Shown one piece after another: positions 58,354 through 64,000 of a stretch of DNA of 64,000 nt. A program made the position numbers and the translations under genes. The stretch covers positions 1 through 64,000 of the forward strand of contig CACYUI010000004.1 of the NCBI GenBank assembly GCA_902777605.1. The letters are read 5' to 3'. The notes under the pieces are model-generated. The model was not told where the DNA came from. It ran no database searches and saw nothing but the letters and a program-made list of their open reading frames with translations. The DNA is from an uncultured bacterium (GTDB lineage: Bacteria > Cyanobacteriota > Vampirovibrionia > Gastranaerophilales > Gastranaerophilaceae). How positions within the stretch are numbered: the stretch's first letter is position 1; every line of letters starts with the position of its first letter.

Positions 58354-59958
58354 ATGACTAAATATATATTTATAACCGGTGGTGTTGTAAGTTCACTAGG
58401 TAAAGGTATTATAGGAGCATCACTGGGAAAACTTTTGCGTGCAAGAGGTTTTTCGGTCGCGATACAAAAGTTTGATCCGTATATAAATGTTGATCCGGGA
58501 ACAATGAGCCCATTTCAGCATGGAGAAGTTTTTGTGACGGATGACGGAGCTGAAACTGACTTAGATTTGGGACATTATGAAAGATTTATTGACTCAAATT
58601 TTTCTCACCTTAGCAGTGTAACTTCGGGAAGTGTTTATCAGACTGTTATACAAAAAGAAAGGCGCGGTGATTATTTGGGTGGTACGGTTCAGGTAATTCC
58701 GCATATAACAAACGAAATTAAATCAAGAATTGTAAAAGCTCAGAAACAATTCAAGCCTGATTTTCAGATTATAGAAATCGGGGGAACAATCGGTGACATT
58801 GAAGGTCTGCCTTTTATTGAATCAATAAGACAATTTAAAACAGAGCAAGGTATTGGAAATGCAATAAATATACATTGTACTTTACTTCCATATCTTCAAA
58901 CATCAGGTGAACTTAAAACAAAACCTTCTCAACACAGTGTTTCCGTATTAAGAAGTTATGGACTACAGCCGGAAATATTGGTTTGCCGTACTTCAAAGGC
59001 TATTCTTAAGACAGAGAAAGAAAAACTTGCGCTATTCTGTTCGGTAGCAAAAGATGCCGTTATAGAATGCAGGGATATGAAAAGTATTTACGAAGTTCCG
59101 CTTGCACTAGAGGAGCAAAATTTTGCTAATGTTGTTCTTAAACTTCTTCAAGTTCCTGAAAGGAAACCTGATTTGACAGCTTGGACAGAATTAGTGGAAA
59201 AAATTAATCATCCGAAAGCTTCAATAAAAATTGCAATTGCCGGAAAATATACCAAACTTTCTGATGCCTATATTTCTGTTGTTGAATCAATAAAGCATGC
59301 CGGATATGCAGATGGAGTTAAAACAGAAATAAAATGGATTAACTCTGAAGAATGCGTTGATTTTGATAAATGCAAAGAACTTATGCAAGATGTAGATGGT
59401 GTTATTGTTCCGGGCGGTTTTGGTATTAGAGGCATTGAGGGTAAACTTAATGTTATCAAATATGTAAGAGAAAATAATGTGCCATTCTTGGGTATATGTC
59501 TTGGGATGCAATGTGCAGTAATTGAATATGCAAGAAATGTTGCAAAAATTCAGGGTGCAAATTCAACAGAGTTTGATGAAAATGCTCAAAATCCTGTTAT
59601 AGACTTGATGCTTGAACAAAAAAATGTAAAAGGATATGGCGGTACAATGCGCTTAGGAGCATATGATTGCAAAATTAAAACAGGAACAAAAGCGCATGAA
59701 GTCTATGGCTCAAATAAAATATCAGAACGTCACAGACACAGGTATGAAGTTAATACGGATTATATCGAACCGTTAAAGAAAGCAGGTCTAGTATTTTCAG
59801 GCATGTCTCCTGACGGCATGCTATCTGAAATTGTAGAGTTGCCCGAACTAGATTGGTTTGTAGCATGCCAATTCCATCCGGAATTCAAATCAAGACCTGA
59901 AAGACCTCATCCGCTATTCAAAGGCTTGATAGATGCTGTTGTAAACAAGAATAAATAA
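58354..59958 (+). CDS. pyrG: CTP synthase
   Basis: Converts UTP to CTP with glutamine. 534 residues, complete. The synthase domain begins [18 protein letters not shown] and has [39 protein letters not shown] split over two motifs; the glutaminase half has PGGFGIRG, the nucleophile in [16 protein letters not shown] and [12 protein letters not shown]. Upstream GGGGTAAAGGGTAAAT repeats lie in the gap to gatC. No ribosome site is strong (GGAGATTCAACT). The convergent FKAKF-tag gene ends two bases away. Confidence 0.98.
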   Translation: MTKYIFITGGVVSSLGKGIIGASLGKLLRARGFSVAIQKFDPYINVDPGTMSPFQHGEVFVTDDGAETDLDLGHYERFIDSNFSHLSSVTSGSVYQTVIQKERRGDYLGGTVQVIPHITNEIKSRIVKAQKQFKPDFQIIEIGGTIGDIEGLPFIESIRQFKTEQGIGNAINIHCTLLPYLQTSGELKTKPSQHSVSVLRSYGLQPEILVCRTSKAILKTEKEKLALFCSVAKDAVIECRDMKSIYEVPLALEEQNFANVVLKLLQVPERKPDLTAWTELVEKINHPKASIKIAIAGKYTKLSDAYISVVESIKHAGYADGVKTEIKWINSEECVDFDKCKELMQDVDGVIVPGGFGIRGIEGKLNVIKYVRENNVPFLGICLGMQCAVIEYARNVAKIQGANSTEFDENAQNPVIDLMLEQKNVKGYGGTMRLGAYDCKIKTGTKAHEVYGSNKISERHRHRYEVNTDYIEPLKKAGLVFSGMSPDGMLSEIVELPELDWFVACQFHPEFKSRPERPHPLFKGLIDAVVNKNK

Positions 59959-59960
59959 AT

Positions 59961-60368
59961 TTATTTCTTAATTGTTCCGGCAACAACCTCTTTATACATG
60001 TTGTTTTTAGGTGCACTGTTTCCAAGCTTTATAATCGTGTCAAAACCGAATTTTAGCGGATTCATTTTCTTTTTAGAATTAAAGATGAAAGGTTCTGACA
60101 TTTCATAATCTTGTATTGTTTTTGGAATTGTTATATTTTTCTTTGGTGTATATCTTGTAAAAATAACATACGGGTACCCATCAGGGGTAGTATAAAGTTC
60201 AAAGTCTAATTTTCTTGTAAGAAACGCTGAATCAATATTTTTTCTTGCTTTATTAAGTTTTTCAAATCGCCCCGTCTCGACTGCAAATTCAGCAACATCT
60301 TTGACTGATTGTGAATTTAAAAATTTAGCTTTAAAACTGGTTAAATGATTGTTATATCTTATTTCCAT
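59961..60368 (-). CDS. FKAKF-tag protein, tandem paralogue 1
   Basis: 135 residues. After the tag MEIRYNNHLTSFKAKFLN comes a short domain (SVKDVAEFAVETGRFEKLNKARKNID, then LYTTPDGYPYVIFTRYTPK). It is paralogous to the next gene: SxKxxAEFxxExGxxxxLNxARKxID and GYPxxIFxRYxPK align. No domain name is known. The pair is in tandem six bases apart on the minus strand, opposite pyrG. The common tag plus shared domain makes this a lineage-specific family. Confidence 0.6.
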   Translation of the reverse strand: MEIRYNNHLTSFKAKFLNSQSVKDVAEFAVETGRFEKLNKARKNIDSAFLTRKLDFELYTTPDGYPYVIFTRYTPKKNITIPKTIQDYEMSEPFIFNSKKKMNPLKFGFDTIIKLGNSAPKNNMYKEVVAGTIKK

Positions 60369-60374
60369 TACTAC

Positions 60375-60797
60375 TTAAACCTCAATATCTGTTTTTTTTG
60401 GTGCATTAACAACAACATCTTTAAATATCTTATTTCTTGTTACATAGTATCCCATTTGAATAATTTTTTTGTAGCCAAATTCTTCAGGACTTATTTTTTC
60501 TTTTGCCTGATAGATTATAGGTTTTGATATTATATAATCTTTTTCTTCTATTGGATTAACAACTTTTGGGAAATATCTTTTAAAAATTGCAAAAGGATAC
60601 CCCTCTAAATTAGTACCTAAATCAATATGAATTCGTACTTTTACTGCTGAAAAATCTATTTGCTTGCGAGCATTATTTAACTCTTTATATTTGCCATGTT
60701 CAATAGACCACTCTGCAATTTTTCTTATTGAATAAGTATCAAGAAATTTTGCTTTAAAATCAATTTTATTATTTGAATTTATAGGTGAAATTTGCAT
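60375..60797 (-). CDS. FKAKF-tag protein, tandem paralogue 2
   Basis: 140 residues, first of the tandem pair. Begins MQISPINSNNKIDFKAKF, the clearest example of the N-terminal tag in the window, and continues SIRKIAEWSIEHGKYKELNNARKQIDFSA and GYPFAIFKRYFPKVV, matching the neighbour. AAGGAACATTT precedes the ATG. It precedes its paralogue by six bases. Unknown role. Confidence 0.6.
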   Translation of the reverse strand: MQISPINSNNKIDFKAKFLDTYSIRKIAEWSIEHGKYKELNNARKQIDFSAVKVRIHIDLGTNLEGYPFAIFKRYFPKVVNPIEEKDYIISKPIIYQAKEKISPEEFGYKKIIQMGYYVTRNKIFKDVVVNAPKKTDIEV

Positions 60798-60842
60798 AAA
60801 TGTTCCTTATACAAATTAAAAAACATATAAAATTTTTTTTTG

Positions 60843-61589
60843 CTAGCTTAGTTTCAAAAATGCTTCAATTTTTGCTTTAACAGAAGTCGAAGCATAATCA
60901 TCTATATCTATATAAAGTCCGTTATATTTGTCTGCAAGATATTTTGCCAGTTGTGATTTTGAACAAAAAGCTTGTGCATAAAATACCGTAGGGACATTAG
61001 GATTAACATACATTTCTAAATCTAAATCTGCAGGTGTTCCGGCTTCTACACATCTTATCCATCCATATACATGTGTAGTGTCAGGGAAAAGTTTTAGTAT
61101 TTCTAAATCATTAGGCGGAACTCCCCAAAATCCGGGGGTGAAATTCGGGTTCGATGATATATTATTCTCTTTTTTTGGAATTTCTGCATGTGGAAGGATT
61201 GTCGGTATATGATTAACAATATTATTTGTAATCATTGTGACTTTATCGTAAAGCGGAAGAATGCTCCTGCATATTGTTATTTCTTTTTTATTCTCTGTAT
61301 CTTCAAAGATGCTTGTTATTACATTAAAACCCATGTCAGACAATATTTTTGAAGCGAACCAACCGCTGTCACATTTATCTTTTCCTATTGGTGCAATAAT
61401 TAAATCTGGCTTCAAAAATATTGTATTATCAATAATATTTCTGATAATTTTACAGTATGATTCAGGTAAAATATTTGTTTTGGGATAAGCAAAATCAATA
61501 TCCAAATCAATCCATTCGGCATTCGGATATTTTGTTTTCGTATCATTAATTATCTTAGGGTGCGGATATCCCCAAAAACCTATTTTCAT
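60843..61589 (-). CDS. protein with two GFWG-P repeats, unknown function
   Basis: 249 residues from the ATG at 61589. Two halves each open with GFWG(Y/V)P (residues about 3-8 and 155-160), suggesting internal duplication. Other stretches, PDLIIAPIGKDKCDSGWFASKIL and YNGLYIDIDDYAS, look like a Rossmann-like or polysaccharide-deacetylase-type alpha/beta fold, but I recognise no family. TATTAT lies six bases before the ATG with no ribosome site, so it may be leaderless. It is divergent from the TSCPD gene at 61667. Confidence 0.65.
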   Translation of the reverse strand: MKIGFWGYPHPKIINDTKTKYPNAEWIDLDIDFAYPKTNILPESYCKIIRNIIDNTIFLKPDLIIAPIGKDKCDSGWFASKILSDMGFNVITSIFEDTENKKEITICRSILPLYDKVTMITNNIVNHIPTILPHAEIPKKENNISSNPNFTPGFWGVPPNDLEILKLFPDTTHVYGWIRCVEAGTPADLDLEMYVNPNVPTVFYAQAFCSKSQLAKYLADKYNGLYIDIDDYASTSVKAKIEAFLKLS

Positions 61590-61666
61590 ATAAATATAAT
61601 AACTCAAAAATTTGATATTTATAAAATGTGTATGCTATAATTTTGTAACGGATAAAAGGAGTATAT

Positions 61667-61978
61667 ATGAGCGATAATATTGAAATTAAAACTATTGACG
61701 GGATTGATGAAGTAAAATTTCAACCTTCAGGTGTATGCAGCAAATTAATGCTTTTAAAAATAAAAGATAACCAAATATTGGATATGGAAACAATAGGAGG
61801 TTGTAACGGCAACCTCAAAGGTATAGGATCTTTGGTAAACGGAATGAATATTGATGAAGTTATCAAAAGGCTTCAGGGATTACCTTGCGGCAGCAGATCT
61901 ACAAGCTGTCCCGATCAATTATCAATAGCTTTAAAACTATACAAAGAAGAGAAATCTGGGGTAAATGTAGGAGTATAA
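61667..61978 (+). CDS. TSCPD domain protein (TIGR03905 type)
   Basis: 103 residues with the TSCPD family pattern: VCSKLMLLKIKDNQILDMETIGGCNGN, and C-terminal RLQGLPCGSRSTSCPDQLSIAL. The cysteines may bind metal or a nucleotide cofactor; related domains sit at the C-terminus of some ribonucleotide reductases. Here the domain stands alone. AAAGGAGTATAT is the ribosome site. Role unknown. Confidence 0.85.
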   Translation: MSDNIEIKTIDGIDEVKFQPSGVCSKLMLLKIKDNQILDMETIGGCNGNLKGIGSLVNGMNIDEVIKRLQGLPCGSRSTSCPDQLSIALKLYKEEKSGVNVGV

Positions 61979-62043
61979 AACTACATAAATAATTATAGTA
62001 TCCCCGCCGCTTAAGGTAGGGGAGTAAGGGGTAGGGGTTAAAA

Positions 62044-63036
62044 ATGCACAATATTACATTAATAAAAGGTGATGGAATAGGACCTGAAATTTCGGATGCG
62101 GTTTTAAAAATTATAAAAACTGCAGGAGTTGAAATAAATTGGGATGTCCAAACTGCAGGGGCAGATGTTATAGAAACAGAAGGAGTTCCACTTCCTGATA
62201 GAGTAATAGATTCGGTAAAAAGAAATAAAGTTGCACTAAAATCACCTGTCACAACCCCTATAGGGAAAGGATTTCGTTCTGTTAATGTTCAACTTCGTAA
62301 AGAATTGGATTTGTATTCAAACTTAAGACCTTGCTATAATCTCCCAAATGTAAAAACGCGTTATGATAATGTGGATATTGTTGTTGTAAGAGAAAATACA
62401 GAAGATTTGTATGCCGGGATTGAAAGACAAATTGATAACGATACGGCAGAAAGTATAAAAAGAATTACTCGTACTGCATCAGAAAGAATTGCTAAGTTTG
62501 CATTCGATTATGCAGTAAAAAATAATAGAAAATTTGTAACTGTTGTTACAAAAGCTAATATCTGTAAACTTTCTGACGGATTGTTTTTAGAAAGCGCAAG
62601 AAATATAGCACAGAATTATAATTTACCCCTAAAAGAAATTCTTGTTGATAACTGTTGTATGCAGCTCGTACAAAATCCAAACCAGTTTGATGTTCTGCTT
62701 CTTCCAAATCTATATGGTGATATTGTGTCAGATTTGTGTGCAGGTTTGATAGGCGGGCTTGGTGTTGCGCAAGGTGCTAATATAGGAAAAGATTATGCGG
62801 TTTTTGAACCTGTGCACGGTTCTGCTCCTGATATAGCCGGACAAAATAAGGCAAACCCCACAGCAATGCTCATGTCTGCTATTGAAATGCTTAATTATAT
62901 TGGAGAAGATATAGCTGCTAAAAACATAAAAGAGGCGCTTTTCAAAACATTAGAAAACAATATAAAAACAGCAGATCTTGGTGGAAATGCAAGTTGTCAA
63001 GATTTTACGGATGCAATTGTTAATAATATATGTTAA
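62044..63036 (+). CDS. NAD(P)-dependent isocitrate/isopropylmalate-type dehydrogenase
   Basis: Beta-decarboxylating dehydrogenase of 330 residues. N-terminal IKGDGIGPEI, substrate-site FRSVNVQLRKELDLYSNLRPC (the Ser-x5-Arg pattern of isocitrate type), VVRENTEDLYAGIE, the Lys-Tyr catalytic region VTKANICKLSDGLF and NLYGDIVSDLCAGLIGGLG. The isocitrate-type loop favours NAD isocitrate dehydrogenase over LeuB. It ends in AEMLNYIGED-like helix and NAKxxAL. Preceded by G-rich repeats (GGTAGGGG). Exact substrate is inferred. Confidence 0.88.
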   Translation: MHNITLIKGDGIGPEISDAVLKIIKTAGVEINWDVQTAGADVIETEGVPLPDRVIDSVKRNKVALKSPVTTPIGKGFRSVNVQLRKELDLYSNLRPCYNLPNVKTRYDNVDIVVVRENTEDLYAGIERQIDNDTAESIKRITRTASERIAKFAFDYAVKNNRKFVTVVTKANICKLSDGLFLESARNIAQNYNLPLKEILVDNCCMQLVQNPNQFDVLLLPNLYGDIVSDLCAGLIGGLGVAQGANIGKDYAVFEPVHGSAPDIAGQNKANPTAMLMSAIEMLNYIGEDIAAKNIKEALFKTLENNIKTADLGGNASCQDFTDAIVNNIC

Positions 63037-63195
63037 TTTTTGTAAATATTTTTAGAAAACATGTTATAAAGTAAAAGAAATGTGGAATTTATAAAGTATT
63101 CTATATAAAGTGTAATGGATTACTGTAATTATTTTAAATCTGATTGCTTTTTATAGCATTTGTGTTCCCAATTAAACTTTTGAAAGGAAATCTTT

Positions 63196-64000
63196 ATGGA
63201 AATTAATGCAAATCAAGCACCTATAAGTGCGAAAAATGCTGCAGACTCAGCAAACATAATAAATAGTCAAATGAGTCACAAAAATGGTATTAAACAAGGT
63301 ATGGTGCCTGATAACTTGGCTGCATATAATGTAACACCTAATATAATGGATAATATTTTAAATTTTGATGTTTTGTCGGATAAGTTTGTTAATTTTACGG
63401 ATATGCTTGGTACTGTGCAAGGAACCCTTGCAAAAATGCAGGAACAAGGCAAATGCTTATGTGATTTAATAAATAAAGCGCATGAAGAAGGACAAAGTGA
63501 AGAAACTTTAAAGGAAATAAATAGTGAAGTAGCATCTAAGGTCGCAGAAATTGACGGTCTGTATAAAAGTGCGGAATTCAATGGAATTAATCCTTTTGAG
63601 GCGCCTTTTGGTATTACAATTCCAAATTGGCAAAATGTTTTCGGAGTTGAAGAAACTTCTGAACCTGTAGAAAACCAAATTGCAGAATTTTTAACCTCAA
63701 TTGATTTTAATTTTGATATGTCTGTCAATATTGACGGAAAAGAGTTTAATATGCAAGCAGCGGCAACCATTAATATCGGATATACTGAAGATGGTGCTTT
63801 ACAAATATCTGTGGATGCAAGTATGGATTATGATTTGTCAGGAATTGTAGAAAGTGGTGCAGAATCAGAAAATGCGCTTGATATTATAACACGATTCTTA
63901 AGTCTTCTTAGCGGAAAACAGGACGGTTTTGATTATGCTGCAAACTTTATAAATAAACTTTTTGAAAAAGCTTCAACTTCACTTGATGAATTCAAGTATT
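63196..64000 (+). CDS. flagellin-like protein (cut by the window end)
   Basis: The frame opens at the ATG at 63196 after GAAAGGAAA and stays open through 64000, so it is truncated by the window. EINSEVASKVAEIDGLYKSAEFNGINPF is like the flagellin segment (EVxxLxxEIDRIAxSTEFNGxKLL). The usual flagellin N-terminal D0 helix is not evident; the start has polar, coil-prone residues. It could be a flagellin variant or another hook/filament relative. The window also carries fliW and csrA, its usual regulators. Confidence 0.65.
   Translation, partial: MEINANQAPISAKNAADSANIINSQMSHKNGIKQGMVPDNLAAYNVTPNIMDNILNFDVLSDKFVNFTDMLGTVQGTLAKMQEQGKCLCDLINKAHEEGQSEETLKEINSEVASKVAEIDGLYKSAEFNGINPFEAPFGITIPNWQNVFGVEETSEPVENQIAEFLTSIDFNFDMSVNIDGKEFNMQAAATINIGYTEDGALQISVDASMDYDLSGIVESGAESENALDIITRFLSLLSGKQDGFDYAANFINKLFEKASTSLDEFKY

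Noticed and set aside
63037-63195. Sigma-28 promoter for the flagellin-like gene
   Set aside because: TAAAG-type boxes occur but no GCCGATAA-like -10 at the right distance was found.

Overview
The window is AT-rich bacterial chromosome with densely packed genes on both strands. The best guess for its source is a non-photosynthetic cyanobacterial relative of the gut, Gastranaerophilales (Vampirovibrionia/Melainabacteria). This is inferred from the style of the proteins, not from a marker gene: many otherwise unrelated proteins start with a short N-terminal tag of the type M-x-I-x-x-(I/V)-N...(N/S)-F-(K/S/G)-x-(K/R)-(F/L); there is a PPi-dependent phosphofructokinase, a short cyanobacterial-type SSB, an RNase E/G, and a fliW-csrA flagellar control pair. 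No rRNA or other taxonomic marker is present.

Layout. 1-1030: a nitrilase-family amidase bracketed by inverted REP-like palindromes. 1280-16430: tRNA-Ser(UGA), ruvA, two tandem 5'-nucleotidase-like enzymes, a leftward run of prsA-like foldase, ssb, four-carbon acid sugar kinase, pdxA-like dehydrogenase and nnrD, then trhP, yqeG, an aminotransferase, deoB and an HD-domain protein. 16474-27064: a degenerate GAF/HD-GYP protein, xerD-dacB-amidase-acyltransferase, pncC, a TonB/TPR protein, small regulators, pfp and zupT. 27193-28480: tRNA-Asp followed by a Fic gene, then a decayed second tRNA-Asp 3' end and a fragment of an OmpH/Skp gene, which looks like a single-gene insertion at a tRNA. 28481-36494: an ROK-like kinase, the rimM-trmD operon led by a zinc-ribbon/RG-rich putative RNA-binding protein, nagZ and dut.

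36600-41600 is the most plastic part. It holds a probable type II restriction-modification pair (convergent nuclease candidate and C5-methyltransferase) and then three modules. Each module has a diverged ~140-160 bp repeat starting TGGTGTCGA next to an unrelated or loosely related orphan gene; two of these genes encode paralogous membrane proteins. The array ends at a broken tRNA-Leu(GAG)-like gene whose 3' end is that same TGGTGTCGA in complement. This resembles repeated insertion at one tRNA end and is the best candidate for an undescribed cassette system. 41673-46053: an alkD-like repair gene, a LysR regulator divergent from an aldo/keto reductase and two flavin proteins, and a DUF559 nuclease-like gene that sits between inverted repeats inside a split terminator.

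46217-50064 is a leftward flagellar-control operon (TPR protein, fliW, csrA, TPR protein, coiled-coil protein) next to gshB. 50152-58251 runs rightward: a radical SAM/DUF2344 protein, rng, rsmI, two overlapping lineage-specific membrane proteins, an XRE regulator, an O-acetyltransferase and gatC. 58354-64000 has pyrG, paired FKAKF-tag proteins, a TSCPD protein, an isocitrate dehydrogenase-like enzyme and a flagellin-like gene cut by the window end.

Two features recur throughout. Several genes lack a Shine-Dalgarno sequence but have a -10 box (TATAAT-like) exactly 6-7 bases before the ATG, pointing to leaderless transcripts. Convergent gene pairs often share a 4-base TTAA/TTAG stop overlap.
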